Source: Pseudidiomarina terrestris
Lineage (GTDB): Bacteria; Pseudomonadota; Gammaproteobacteria; Enterobacterales; Alteromonadaceae
DNA: 64,000 bases
Reading direction: 5' to 3'
Assembly (NCBI RefSeq): GCF_030466405.1
Contig: NZ_JAGGJF010000002.1
Location: 62,001-126,000 of the forward strand
Shown here: one piece after another, positions 36,312 to 45,548 of the stretch
Numbering within the stretch: the stretch's first letter is position 1
How the letters are laid out: the number at the start of each line of letters is the position of its first letter
Position numbers and translations under genes: made by a program
Notes under the pieces: generated by a model
What the model was told of the DNA's origin: nothing
Database searches by the model: none
The model's input: the letters and a program-made list of their open reading frames with translations, nothing else

Positions 36312-37706
36312 TTACTCGGAAGTTCCGGGGATTCCCCCGTGGGTAAGTTGTTTAGGATCGAGCAGTTGCTCCAGCTCGTCCCGTGATAAATCTGTCATTT
36401 CATCCGCCACATCAATGATCGGACGCTGCTCTTTATAAGCCTGTTTGGCGATGGCAGCTGCCTGATTGTAGCCAATCACTGAGTTCAGAGCCGTAACCAG
36501 AATAGGGTTACGCGCCAGGGCTTGTTCGAGCCGCTCGTGCTTGACAGTGAAATCCTTTATGGCTTGCTCGGCCAGCGCGCTCATGGCATTGCCGCTGATT
36601 TCAATCGATTCCAGTAAGTGATAGGCAATGACCGGCAGCATCACGTTTAGCTGGAAATTACCTTGCTGCGCCGCAACCGCCACGGTCTGGTAGCTACCGG
36701 CAATATGGGCCGCTACCATGGCGACGGCTTCCGGAATCACCGGATTGACTTTACCGGGCATGATACTACTGCCGGGTTGCAATGCGCGCAGCTCGATTTC
36801 GCCCAGCCCTGCCAGCGGACCGCTATTCATCCAACGCAAGTCATTACTGATCTTCATGAGTACGGCGCCGCAGCTATTCAGTGCACCGGCCAGCTGCAAG
36901 CTGAGCTCCTGTCCGGCTATTCCGGCAAAGGGGTTATCGGCGGGCCGGAACTTGTGGTCGGTACGCTTACTGAGCTGTTCACAGAACAGTCGGCGAAATT
37001 CCTGTGGAGCATTAATGCCGGAGCCTACAGCTGTGCCCCCCTGAGGCAGGGCACGTAAGCGTTCAATCACTTCATTAACGTTGGCCTGACAATGATGTAG
37101 CTGAGTTCCCCAGGCCCGCAGCTCCTGGGCCATGGTAATGGGCATCGCGTCCATCAAATGGGTGCGGCCAGTCTTGACCACCTCTTCCAGCTCCTGGGCT
37201 TTGCTTTCAATGGTACGCTGTAACTGGACGATGGCCGGCAGCCAATGCTCGGTTAATGCCAGCACGCAGCTGACCTGAATACAGGTGGGAATCACGTCAT
37301 TACTACTTTGGCTACAGTTGACGTGGTCGTTAGGATGAACGTTAGGGCCATTGGCGCGCTGCACGGATTCTGCCAGGACTTCGTTCATATTCATATTGGT
37401 GCTGGTGCCTGAGCCGGTCTGGAAAATATCCAGCGGGAAATGGTCGGTGTTGGTTTCTGCCAGAACCCGGTCGGCGGCCGCCACAATAGCGGTAACCTGG
37501 TCCGGCTCAAGTAAATCAAGTGCACCGTTAGCTCGCGCTGCCGCCGCTTTGATTTGTGCCAGACTATGAATAAACCGCAGCGGGAAGCGCAGCGTACTCA
37601 GACCAAAGTTTTGTCTGGCGCGTTCGGTTTGCGCTCGCCATAAAGCATCTGCTGGTACGTCTATCTCTCCCATGCTATCTTTTTCAGTACGAAATTGACT
37701 CGACAT
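36312..37706 (-). CDS. fumC: class II fumarate hydratase
   Basis: Iron-independent TCA-cycle fumarase. The 464-aa product has TGSGTSTNMNMNEVLA, the substrate-site segment GRTHLMDAMPITMAQE and the signature GSSIMPGKVNP. GAGGAAG precedes the start. Length matches E. coli FumC (467 aa). It is divergent from the cupredoxin operon across a 90-base gap. Confidence 0.96.
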   Translation of the reverse strand: MSSQFRTEKDSMGEIDVPADALWRAQTERARQNFGLSTLRFPLRFIHSLAQIKAAAARANGALDLLEPDQVTAIVAAADRVLAETNTDHFPLDIFQTGSGTSTNMNMNEVLAESVQRANGPNVHPNDHVNCSQSSNDVIPTCIQVSCVLALTEHWLPAIVQLQRTIESKAQELEEVVKTGRTHLMDAMPITMAQELRAWGTQLHHCQANVNEVIERLRALPQGGTAVGSGINAPQEFRRLFCEQLSKRTDHKFRPADNPFAGIAGQELSLQLAGALNSCGAVLMKISNDLRWMNSGPLAGLGEIELRALQPGSSIMPGKVNPVIPEAVAMVAAHIAGSYQTVAVAAQQGNFQLNVMLPVIAYHLLESIEISGNAMSALAEQAIKDFTVKHERLEQALARNPILVTALNSVIGYNQAAAIAKQAYKEQRPIIDVADEMTDLSRDELEQLLDPKQLTHGGIPGTSE

Positions 37707-37795
37707 AGTTGCTTCCTCATTGATCTGGTGTGACGGGATAATCCCAGTGATTCACAGACTTAATGACCGATACTACCTATAAGCATGGGGTGAAG

Positions 37796-38458
37796 ATGCG
37801 TAACTTTCAAATGCTGGGGCTGATTTTTGTTCTTGCAGGCATGATTTCTATCACCGGTGAGGCACGTGAACTTCAGGTGCGGGTGACAGACAGTGACGGT
37901 GCCCCTTTACCTAAAGTGGTCGTCTCGAGCCAGCACTCTGTGCCGCAATCCTCACCTGCGATTGCGGTCATGGATCAGGTCGAGCGTTTGTTTGCACCTT
38001 TTATTCTGACCATTCAGCCCGGTGCTACAGTCAAGTTTCCCAACAGCGACAACATTCGTCATCAGGTCTATTCGTTCTCGCCCGCCAAGCCTTTTGAGCT
38101 GCCTTTGTACAGTAACAGGGAAGCGCCGCAGATGACCTTCCCAGCGGCGGGAGTGGTGGTACTTGGCTGCAACATTCATGACCATATGCGGGCTTACATT
38201 TATGTCAGTCCCTATCCACAGTCCGTCACCACCGATGAGGACGGTAGAGCAGTTCTCGAAGTTGCAGCGGGCGCCAGTGATATTGTGCTCTGGTACCCTG
38301 GGCTCGGCGCTGAACCCACCGCTGCGCAGGAAGTGACGGTCGCTGCTGAACAGCAGCAGCTGGTGGTGCAATTACCGGTGCTGAAACAGCAGCAAACACC
38401 ACCGCCAGTATCGTCTTTACAGCAACGTTTTAACCGATTGAAAGACAATGTTAACTAG
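37796..38458 (+). CDS. periplasmic cupredoxin-like protein ('methylamine utilization protein' type)
   Basis: First gene of a four-gene operon. From ATG 37796 (GGGG upstream) the product is 220 aa with a signal peptide (about 1-23). A carboxypeptidase-regulatory-like segment (about 25-48) precedes a cupredoxin domain: His89 in NIRHQVYS and GCNIHDHM with Cys125, His128, His130 and Met131 fit type-1 copper ligands. The C-terminal region is Gln-rich. Annotation as methylamine utilization protein is customary for relatives but not supported by any methylamine genes here. The stop overlaps the next start by 11 bases. Confidence 0.72.
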   Translation: MRNFQMLGLIFVLAGMISITGEARELQVRVTDSDGAPLPKVVVSSQHSVPQSSPAIAVMDQVERLFAPFILTIQPGATVKFPNSDNIRHQVYSFSPAKPFELPLYSNREAPQMTFPAAGVVVLGCNIHDHMRAYIYVSPYPQSVTTDEDGRAVLEVAAGASDIVLWYPGLGAEPTAAQEVTVAAEQQQLVVQLPVLKQQQTPPPVSSLQQRFNRLKDNVN

Positions 38459-40742
38459 TTTTCGTACGCGCCTGTTACTACTTTTCGTTGGTATCGCTGG
38501 CGGCGTGCTAATCGCCACGCTGATCGCTGTCACCGTTGCAACGCAAAACCAGGCTGAGCGTACGGTTGAGCGTGAACTGGCCGTAAGCGAACGCGTGCTG
38601 GGCGAGCTTCTCAGTATTCGCGGCGAGCAGCTTTTACAGGCTGCGCAGGTGCTGGCCGACGATTTTGGTTTTCGTGAAGCGGTGGCCAGTGGTGATGAGG
38701 CCACGCTAATTTCCGCTATGGTCAACCATGGTGAGCGTATCGGGACCCAGTTGATGGCTCTTTATCGCCCGGACGGTACCGAGTTAGCTGCGACCCATGA
38801 CCTGGCTCAGGTGCGCTCAGGTGCCGATCTCCGCGGTATCCGGCAGGTCGATGATGAATTGTTTCAGCTGGTCACTGTGCCCGTGCGGGCGCCTGATATT
38901 ATAGCCTACGCAACCTTAGGATTTCTGGTCGACGATGCGCTGGCCCAGTCTCTGAAGCAATTGACCAATGCCGATATCACCTTTTTTGACGGCGAACGGC
39001 AGCAGATTTTTGCCTCCAGTTTACCACTTTCGCAGCAACAGGCGCTGCTCGCAGATGTCCAACCCGACGCCGTAAAAGAATGGCTGGCGCAAACAGAAAT
39101 GGCCGGGCATCTATCTACGGTCAACTCGGTAAATTTGCTGGTCAGTACCTCGCGCATGGAAGCTACCCAGGAATACCGCGCATTGCGCACCCAGTACTTT
39201 GGCTTTGGTCTGGCGTCGTTACTGGTGGCGCTGTTGCTGGCCATGGCCACAGCGCGGCAGTTTAATAAGCCGCTTCAGCGCCTGACGGCAGCCGCTGAAG
39301 CGCTGCGCCAGGGGGACTACGGTGAGCCTGTCGAGCTGGACCGTAACGATGAATTTGGCAAGCTTGGCGAAACCTTCAATACCATGCGTGGCGCCATCGC
39401 CGAGCGTGAACAAAAGATTGTTTATCAGCTTGAGCATGATCTGCTTACTGGCTTACCTAATCGTAAGTCACTGCATCGGTATCTGCAGCAGTTACTTGCA
39501 CAGGGGCATAGTGGTTACGCACTCACCCTGAATATCCAGCGCTTTCGGGAGTTAAACGATCGCCTTGGACAGCGTTTTGGCGATGAGATTTTAAAGTTGG
39601 TTGCACGTCGTCTGCAGCAGGAATTTGCCAAAGACTGTTTTTTGGCGCGTCTGGCCGGCGACGAATTTGTCCTGGCTTGTAATGAACAGCTGCAGCCGGA
39701 CGAGTTGAGACAGCGACTGTTAAAGCTGGTGCAGCAAAAATGGCAGGTGGCGGATACCTCTTATCGGCTGGAATTTCGTGCCGGGCTGGTGCGTTATCCC
39801 GAGCAAGGAAATGAAGTCGACGCCTTGTTAAGACGGGCCCAACTCGCGGCGCGCCTGGCCCAGCAGGATAAGCAGTTACTGGCTGAATATCAGCAAGGCA
39901 GTGACGAGAATTACATGCGTCGGTTGCAAGTGCTGCAGGCACTGCCGGAGGCCATTGCCGGGGGTAAACTGGAGTTGCATTATCAGCCGAAGCTGAGCTG
40001 TAACAGTGGCGAAGTGTTAGGTGCTGAAGCCCTGGTCCGTTGGCACCACCCGCAGCTGGGTGTGATTCGCCCCGATGAATTTATCCCGCTGGCTGAACAA
40101 TCCGGTGACATTCTGCGTGTCACTCGCTGGGTCTGCGAAACCGCACTCAATCAACAACAGTATTGGCTCGAGCAGGGACATCAACTACAAGTGGCCGTGA
40201 ATTTGTCGGCGATTGACTTACAGGATGCGAGCTTAGTAGATTTTATTCAACAGCAGCTAGCGCAACGCCGACTGCCAGCGCAGAACCTCACGCTGGAGGT
40301 CACAGAAAGCGCCGTTATGGCGGATCTGGAGCAAGCTCAGAAGCGGCTGACTGAATTACGGGATCTGGGTATAAAAATTGCTTTGGATGACTACGGTACG
40401 GGCTATGCATCGCTGGCACAGTTGAAGCACCTGCCGGTAGATGAACTAAAACTGGATCAGAGTTTCATCCGCGTTCTGCAAGCAGACAACAAAGATCGCA
40501 TCATCGTTCACTCAACGCTGCGTCTGGCGCATCAGTTACAATTGTCGACCGTCGCCGAAGGGGTCGAAGAAGAATCTGCCTGGCGGGTGCTGCAGGATAT
40601 GGGCTGCGACACGTTACAGGGGTATTATTTTAGCCGTCCTCTGGCGGCGGCTGAATTTGAACAATGGTTAATGAATGAGTCAGGGCAATTCATACAGCAA
40701 GGGCAAAATGACCAAGCACAACATGATCAAACTTTATCCTAG
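38448..40742 (+). CDS. membrane c-di-GMP phosphodiesterase with degenerate GGDEF and intact EAL domain
   Basis: A 764-aa inner-membrane signalling protein: TM1 (about 8-30), periplasmic sensor region (about 32-247), TM2 (about 250-268), HAMP (about 270-322), GGDEF (about 325-480) and EAL (about 495-745). The GGDEF motif reads AGDEF (403-407) and the first metal-binding Asp is replaced by Asn362, so cyclase activity is doubtful. The EAL domain keeps Glu527 (EALVRW), Asn585, Glu617, Asp647-Asp648, Lys668 and Glu704, so hydrolysis of c-di-GMP is predicted. The sensor region matches no domain I can name. It overlaps both neighbouring genes. Confidence 0.85.
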   Translation: MLTSFRTRLLLLFVGIAGGVLIATLIAVTVATQNQAERTVERELAVSERVLGELLSIRGEQLLQAAQVLADDFGFREAVASGDEATLISAMVNHGERIGTQLMALYRPDGTELAATHDLAQVRSGADLRGIRQVDDELFQLVTVPVRAPDIIAYATLGFLVDDALAQSLKQLTNADITFFDGERQQIFASSLPLSQQQALLADVQPDAVKEWLAQTEMAGHLSTVNSVNLLVSTSRMEATQEYRALRTQYFGFGLASLLVALLLAMATARQFNKPLQRLTAAAEALRQGDYGEPVELDRNDEFGKLGETFNTMRGAIAEREQKIVYQLEHDLLTGLPNRKSLHRYLQQLLAQGHSGYALTLNIQRFRELNDRLGQRFGDEILKLVARRLQQEFAKDCFLARLAGDEFVLACNEQLQPDELRQRLLKLVQQKWQVADTSYRLEFRAGLVRYPEQGNEVDALLRRAQLAARLAQQDKQLLAEYQQGSDENYMRRLQVLQALPEAIAGGKLELHYQPKLSCNSGEVLGAEALVRWHHPQLGVIRPDEFIPLAEQSGDILRVTRWVCETALNQQQYWLEQGHQLQVAVNLSAIDLQDASLVDFIQQQLAQRRLPAQNLTLEVTESAVMADLEQAQKRLTELRDLGIKIALDDYGTGYASLAQLKHLPVDELKLDQSFIRVLQADNKDRIIVHSTLRLAHQLQLSTVAEGVEEESAWRVLQDMGCDTLQGYYFSRPLAAAEFEQWLMNESGQFIQQGQNDQAQHDQTLS

Positions 40743-41577
40743 AACCTGGCGCAGCTGGTTGTTCATGGCGGCTTTACTGACTGGCTCGCAGGCCTATGCC
40801 GGCGACGGCAAACTCTTAGCTACGGGAGCAGTCACTTCTATTGAAGGAGCCGGTGGCGGCGGTATCGTGCCATGGGCGACGACGGCCAGCTACGCTGAAA
40901 AAGGCGAGTGGGGCTTTACAGTAAACGGCAATTTCGCCGACGTTGACGACTTTCAGCTCGGCGTGCAGAGTCTCAACGTCACTTATGGTAACCGCATTGA
41001 AATGAGTTATGCTCAGCAACGCCTGGGTCTCAATACCATCGGTGGTGATCTTCAGCAGCAAATCTATGGCCTCAAGGTGCGATTAAGCGGAGACCTGGTG
41101 TACGGTGATTTGCCGCAAATCAGCTTGGGCCTGCAGCACAAACGTAACACCACTTTTGCATTGCCCCAGGCGGTTGGAGCCGCCGACGATAGCGGCACCG
41201 ATATTTATCTAAGTGCTGCAAAAGCATGGTTAGCCGGACCTTTTGAACGGACCTGGGTGGCCAATCTTACGCTTCGCGCCACAAAAGCCAATCAACTCGG
41301 CTTGTTAGGTTTTGGCGGCGATAAAAATGACGACTACGAAGCCATGGCGGAAGCCAGTCTGGGCATGTTTGTAAATCGTCATTGGTTAATCGGGGCTGAG
41401 TATCGACAAAAGCCCGACAATCTCGGCTTTGCCAAGGAGTACGACTGGCGCGATATCTTTGTCGGCTGGTTTCCGAACAAATCCGTGGCCTTGGTGGTCG
41501 CTTATGTTGATCTGAAATCGATCGCAGGGCTTCCCGATCAAACCGGCGCTTACGCTTCTTTACAGATTAGTTTTTAA
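40708..41577 (+). CDS. DUF3034-like outer-membrane beta-barrel protein
   Basis: From ATG 40708 (AAGGG upstream) the product is 289 aa with a signal peptide ending AYA before GDGKLLATG. Alternating-residue strands fill the rest and the protein ends in Phe (ASLQISF), the usual outer-membrane barrel C terminus. It resembles the DUF3034 family; no function is known to me. An ATG at 40723 is an alternative start. The gene begins inside the phosphodiesterase gene (35-base overlap) and is followed nine bases later by the globin gene, so it is almost certainly expressed with them. Confidence 0.65.
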   Translation: MTKHNMIKLYPRTWRSWLFMAALLTGSQAYAGDGKLLATGAVTSIEGAGGGGIVPWATTASYAEKGEWGFTVNGNFADVDDFQLGVQSLNVTYGNRIEMSYAQQRLGLNTIGGDLQQQIYGLKVRLSGDLVYGDLPQISLGLQHKRNTTFALPQAVGAADDSGTDIYLSAAKAWLAGPFERTWVANLTLRATKANQLGLLGFGGDKNDDYEAMAEASLGMFVNRHWLIGAEYRQKPDNLGFAKEYDWRDIFVGWFPNKSVALVVAYVDLKSIAGLPDQTGAYASLQISF

Positions 41578-41586
41578 GGTACCGTC

Positions 41587-42012
41587 ATGAAACATTTAGT
41601 TGCGCTGCTAGTTCTCTGCGCTGTGAGTATTGCGCCTTCGCTGGCACAGGCCAAATCTGACACTTTGTATCAGGAACTTGGCGCCCAGCAGGGAATTAGC
41701 GATTTGATGACGACCTTTGTACTCGAGATCGCAGAGGATGAACGCGTGATTCATCATTTCGAGAATGTCGACATTGACCGCTTTCATCGCATGTTGAGTT
41801 TACATCTTTGCGAACTGACGGGCGGTCCCTGCACCTATACCGGTGCCGATATGGTGGAAGTCCACCGCGGCATGGCAATTACTCGCGCTGAGTTTAATGC
41901 TGTCGTTGAAGACTTGATTGCTGCCATGGAAGCGGAAGGTGTGCCAACAGCAACTCAGAATAAATTGCTGGCACGGCTAGCTGAGTTGCATGGTGAGATT
42001 GTTGCACGCTAG
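41587..42012 (+). CDS. exported group I truncated hemoglobin
   Basis: A 141-aa protein with a clear signal peptide (hydrophobic core 4-20, cut after AQA at 22) followed by a truncated-globin fold: QELGAQQGISDLM, VIHHFENVDIDRF, and LTGGPCTYTGADMVEVHRGM with proximal His93. The usual B10 Tyr after Phe is Val45 here. Cys75 and Cys82 could form a disulfide outside the cytoplasm. Most truncated globins are cytoplasmic, so export is unusual. It is the last gene of the operon and is followed by an intrinsic terminator. Confidence 0.85.
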   Translation: MKHLVALLVLCAVSIAPSLAQAKSDTLYQELGAQQGISDLMTTFVLEIAEDERVIHHFENVDIDRFHRMLSLHLCELTGGPCTYTGADMVEVHRGMAITRAEFNAVVEDLIAAMEAEGVPTATQNKLLARLAELHGEIVAR

Positions 42013-42039
42013 CTGCTTATCGTTGTGTTAAGACCTATA

Positions 42040-42070
42040 AAAAAGGCCGCTCATCTGAGCGGCCTTTGCC
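42040..42070. terminator. bidirectional terminator between the globin gene and ychF
   Basis: AAAGGCCGCTC (42042-42052) and GAGCGGCCTTT (42057-42067) form an 11-bp stem with an ATCT loop. On the minus strand it is followed by six Ts, so it mainly serves ychF; it also ends the globin operon. Confidence 0.85.
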
Positions 42071-42094
42071 TATGTATTTGTGTTCACTACAGGT

Positions 42095-43186
42095 TTATAC
42101 GTTAAAGCGGAACAGAATCACATCGCCATCTTTAACAATGTACTCTTTGCCTTCTTCACGACGTTTACCAGCTTCTTTCGCGCCTTGCTCACCTTTGTGA
42201 GTGACGTAATCGTCAAAACCGACGACCACCGCGCGGATAAAACCTTTCTCAAAGTCAGTGTGAATCTTACCGGCCGCCTGTGGCGCCGTTGCACCGATAG
42301 GGATGGTCCAGGCACGAACTTCTTTCGGACCCGCGGTAAAATAGGTCTGTAAATTGAGCAGTTCATAGCCACCACGAATGACGCGATTCAGGCCTGGCTC
42401 TTCAATCCCCAGGTCGTTCATAAACTCAACTTTTTCTTCATCGTCAAGTTCAGCGATCTCTGATTCGATTTCAGCACATACCGGCACCACGATAGCGTCT
42501 TCTTTGGAAGCGATCTCACGAACCTTATCCAGATATGGGTTATTCTCGAAACCGTCATCGTTGACGTTGGCGATGTACATGGTCGGCTTCAGAGTCAGCA
42601 GGTTGTAAGAGCGAATGGTAGCGCGCTCGTCTTTGGTCAGGCTTACCGAGCGAGCCATTTCGCCGTTTTCCAGAGCTGGCAGCAGTTTCTCCAACACCTG
42701 AATTTCAGCAGCGGCTTGCTTATCGCCGCCTTTAGCTTTCTTCGACTGGCGATGAATAGCCTTTTCAACGCTATCCAGATCGGCCAGGGCAAGTTCGGTG
42801 TTGATCACTTCTATATCCGATTGCGGATCCACTTTGCCGGAGACGTGAACAATATTATCGTTCTCAAAGCAACGCACCACATGCCCGATAGCATCGGTTT
42901 CACGAATGTTGGCGAGGAACTGGTTACCCAGACCTTCGCCTTTGGAGGCGCCTTTGACCAGGCCTGCGATATCAACGAACTCCATCGTTGTTGGCAGTAC
43001 CCGCTGTGGATTGACGATAGCAGCGAGTTGATCCAGCCGTGGGTCGGGAACTGCAACCACACCGGTGTTTGGCTCGATAGTACAGAAAGGGAAGTTGGCT
43101 GCCTCGATTCCGGCTTTAGTTAAGGCGTTGAACAAGGTCGATTTACCCACATTAGGTAAGCCGACAATACCGCATTTGAATCCCAT
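42095..43186 (-). CDS. ychF: redox-regulated ATPase YchF (Obg-like)
   Basis: P-loop ATPase of the OBG family that binds ribosomes. From ATG 43186 the product is 363 aa, identical in length to E. coli Ych[10 protein letters not shown] is the Walker A motif; the NANVND-like ANVNDDGF replaces the NKxD of true GTPases, and a C-terminal TGS domain carries [23 protein letters not shown]. Upstream codons to 43246 read into pth and are rejected. It lies one base after pth. Confidence 0.96.
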   Translation of the reverse strand: MGFKCGIVGLPNVGKSTLFNALTKAGIEAANFPFCTIEPNTGVVAVPDPRLDQLAAIVNPQRVLPTTMEFVDIAGLVKGASKGEGLGNQFLANIRETDAIGHVVRCFENDNIVHVSGKVDPQSDIEVINTELALADLDSVEKAIHRQSKKAKGGDKQAAAEIQVLEKLLPALENGEMARSVSLTKDERATIRSYNLLTLKPTMYIANVNDDGFENNPYLDKVREIASKEDAIVVPVCAEIESEIAELDDEEKVEFMNDLGIEEPGLNRVIRGGYELLNLQTYFTAGPKEVRAWTIPIGATAPQAAGKIHTDFEKGFIRAVVVGFDDYVTHKGEQGAKEAGKRREEGKEYIVKDGDVILFRFNV

Positions 43187-43187
43187 C

Positions 43188-43781
43188 TTAATTCTCGCTC
43201 TGTGCTTTGAAACTATGTAATTGCTGCTGAGCAGCGCGCATATCACCAGCGATCACTAACTCGATGCTGGCGCAGGCTTGCGTAATGGTATCGTCCATCA
43301 GATGCTGGTCAGTTGCTGGCGCTTTGCCTAACACATACCCGGTGACTTTACTTTTATGACCGGGATGACCGATACCAATACGTAAGCGATGAAAATCAGG
43401 GCTACCCAATGCTGCAGTGATGTCTTTAATACCATTATGACCACCACTACCGCCGCCGGTTTTGAACTTTGCTACACCGGGAGGTAAGTCGAGCTCGTCG
43501 TACGCGACGAGTATTTCATCAGGCTGGATCTTAAAAAAGTTTGCTAATGCCGCCACTGCTTTGCCGCTTTTGTTCATAAAGGTCATGGGTTGGAGTAAAC
43601 GTACGTCCCAACTACCTTTTTGAATGCGTGCGGTGTGGCCGAAAAACTTCGTTTCAGGTTGCAAGCTTTGTCCGTGTCGGCGAGCGAACTCATCGACCAA
43701 CCAAAAGCCAGCGTTATGGCGGGTTTGCAAATATTCGGGGCCTGGATTACCCAGGCCCACGATTAAACGAATTGCAGACAT
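43188..43781 (-). CDS. pth: peptidyl-tRNA hydrolase
   Basis: Releases peptides from prematurely dropped tRNAs. From ATG 43781 the product is 197 aa with [18 protein letters not shown] (catalytic His in TRHN), YDELDLPPG and [13 protein letters not shown]. The longer frame to 43928 only adds a Lys-rich stretch read from the rplY 3' end. It sits between rplY and ychF. Confidence 0.96.
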   Translation of the reverse strand: MSAIRLIVGLGNPGPEYLQTRHNAGFWLVDEFARRHGQSLQPETKFFGHTARIQKGSWDVRLLQPMTFMNKSGKAVAALANFFKIQPDEILVAYDELDLPPGVAKFKTGGGSGGHNGIKDITAALGSPDFHRLRIGIGHPGHKSKVTGYVLGKAPATDQHLMDDTITQACASIELVIAGDMRAAQQQLHSFKAQSEN

Positions 43782-43788
43782 GACGAGC

Positions 43789-44466
43789 TTATTCTTCGTC
43801 TTTCTTGTCTTCTTCTTCGCTTTCTTTAGCCGTTGGAACTTCCGCAGAAATTTCTTCAGCTTCTGGTTCTGGTTCTTTCTCAATGCGTGGAGCAATGATA
43901 GATACAACCGCCTGGTCGTGATCTTCACCTTTGGTTAACTCAACCAGTTCAACGCCGTTTGGCAGTTGCAGGTCGGTTAAGTGCAAGGTTTGACCCATTT
44001 CAAGACCGGCCACGTCAACTTCCAGATATTCTGGTAAGTCTTTTGGCAAGCAGTTGATCTCAACGTCATTCACATGGTGAACAACAACGCCACCTTCATC
44101 TTTCACGCCTTTAGCAGTTTCTTCGTTCAAGAAATGCAATGGAACGTGAGTATGTAGCTTCTGACCTTTCTCTACGCGTTGGAAGTCAAGGTGAGTAAGT
44201 TTTGGCTTGTAAGGGTGACGTTGTACGTCTTTCAAGATGGCCTGGTGTTTCTTGCCGTCGATGACCAGCGTCAAAATGTGCGAATAGAAGGCTTCGTAGT
44301 CCGCCATGTTGTTCACTTTGTTGTGATCCAGCGTTAACGAAACGGCTTCTTTGTTCGCACCGTACAAGATTGCAGGCACTTTGTCTGCGCGACGCAGGCG
44401 GCGGCTCGCACCTTTCCCTGTATCCTTACGCAGCTCTGCTTGAATAGTAAAATCTATAGTCGACAT
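43789..44466 (-). CDS. rplY: 50S ribosomal protein L25, long CTC-type form
   Basis: 5S-rRNA-binding ribosomal protein. The 225-aa product is the long general-stress (CTC/TL5) type: an N-terminal L25 domain (about 1-92, [20 protein letters not shown]), a beta domain (about 93-190) and a highly acidic tail ending in Glu/Asp/Lys residues. E. coli has only the 94-aa short form. It probably has its own promoter at the end of prs. Confidence 0.94.
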   Translation of the reverse strand: MSTIDFTIQAELRKDTGKGASRRLRRADKVPAILYGANKEAVSLTLDHNKVNNMADYEAFYSHILTLVIDGKKHQAILKDVQRHPYKPKLTHLDFQRVEKGQKLHTHVPLHFLNEETAKGVKDEGGVVVHHVNDVEINCLPKDLPEYLEVDVAGLEMGQTLHLTDLQLPNGVELVELTKGEDHDQAVVSIIAPRIEKEPEPEAEEISAEVPTAKESEEEDKKDEE

Positions 44467-44563
44467 AATGGAGTGTCTCCGTTAAATAAAAATAAGTCGG
44501 TTATTCGCGACCAAATATCCGACACTTTCCTGAAATTCTTTAGGCCAATTTCGAGGGCGCGGA

Positions 44564-44592
44564 ATAGTACCACCCGCGCCCCCGGAATTCAA
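44564..44592 (-). promoter_or_regulatory. candidate rplY promoter
   Basis: Minus strand: TTGAAT (44592-44587), 17-base spacer, TACTAT (44569-44564), followed by a GC-rich discriminator CCGCGCCC. GGGCGCGG at 44555-44562 and CCGCGCCC at 44573-44580 form an inverted repeat flanking the -10. The -35 abuts the prs stop codon. The inverted repeat lacks a T tract, so I do not call it a terminator. Confidence 0.5.
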
Positions 44593-45540
44593 TCAATACT
44601 CGAACATTGCCGAGATAGACTCTTCATTGCTGACACGGCGCAGGGCTTCGGAAAGCATGCCGCTGAGGGTCAGTTGATGAACTTTGTCCAGTGCTTTCAT
44701 TTCGGCACTCAGAGGAATACTGTCAGTCACGACCACCTGATCAATATTCGAGTCGCGGATATTACCTACCGCATTGCCTGAGAATACCGGATGCGTGGCA
44801 TAAGCAAAGACGCGGCGTGCGCCATGTTCTTTGAGCGCATCTGCAGCTTTACACAAGGTACCGCCAGTATCGATCATGTCGTCTACGATAATGCAGTCGC
44901 GGCCTTGCACGTCACCGATAATGTGCATGACTTGGGACTCGTTGGCACGGGGCCGACGTTTATCGATGATTGCGAGATCGATGTCGTTCAGCAGTTTGGC
45001 AATGGCTCGTGCTCTTACTACACCACCGATATCAGGGGAAACCACAACAGGATTATCAAAATCTTGCTGACGCAGGTGTTCGAGTAATACCGGACTGGCA
45101 AAGACGTTATCAACAGGAACATCAAAGAAGCCCTGGATTTGCTCTGCATGAAGGTCAACGGTTAACACCCGGTCCACACCCACGCTGGATAGAAAGTCGG
45201 CGATAACTTTGGAGGTGATAGGTACCCGGGCCGAACGTACGCGACGATCCTGACGGGCGTAGCCAAAGTAAGGCATCACCGCGGTGATACGACCTGCCGA
45301 TGCACGACGCAAGGCGTCGACCATGACAATCAGTTCCATCAGGTTGTCGTTGGTTGGAGCACAGGTGGACTGGAGGATAAAAACGTCAGAACCGCGGACA
45401 TTTTCGTTGATCATTACGCTGATCTCACCGTCACTAAAACGGCCAACTTCGGCATCACCGAGTTTGATAAAGAGTCGGTCAGCAATTTTCTGGGCGAGTT
45501 CTGGCGTGGCGTTGCCAGCGAATAGCTTCATGTCAGGCAC
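44593..45540 (-). CDS. prs: ribose-phosphate pyrophosphokinase
   Basis: Makes PRPP from ribose 5-phosphate and ATP for nucleotide, histidine and NAD synthesis. The 315-aa product equals the E. coli length and starts [18 protein letters not shown] from a GTG at 45540, with GAGG upstream. The PRPP-binding [10 protein letters not shown] and FGYARQDRR segments are intact. ispE ends eight bases before. Confidence 0.97.
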   Translation of the reverse strand: MPDMKLFAGNATPELAQKIADRLFIKLGDAEVGRFSDGEISVMINENVRGSDVFILQSTCAPTNDNLMELIVMVDALRRASAGRITAVMPYFGYARQDRRVRSARVPITSKVIADFLSSVGVDRVLTVDLHAEQIQGFFDVPVDNVFASPVLLEHLRQQDFDNPVVVSPDIGGVVRARAIAKLLNDIDLAIIDKRRPRANESQVMHIIGDVQGRDCIIVDDMIDTGGTLCKAADALKEHGARRVFAYATHPVFSGNAVGNIRDSNIDQVVVTDSIPLSAEMKALDKVHQLTLSGMLSEALRRVSNEESISAMFEY

Positions 45541-45548
45541 ACTAAACC

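Noticed and set aside
37735-37745. Palindrome GGGATAATCCC in the fumC/cupredoxin gap as an operator or promoter -10
   Set aside because: Too short to support, and no matching -35 box was found at proper spacing.
39523-39942. 139-aa minus-strand frame inside the GGDEF domain
   Set aside because: Antisense to a clearly coding region, Pro/Arg-rich product typical of a shadow frame.
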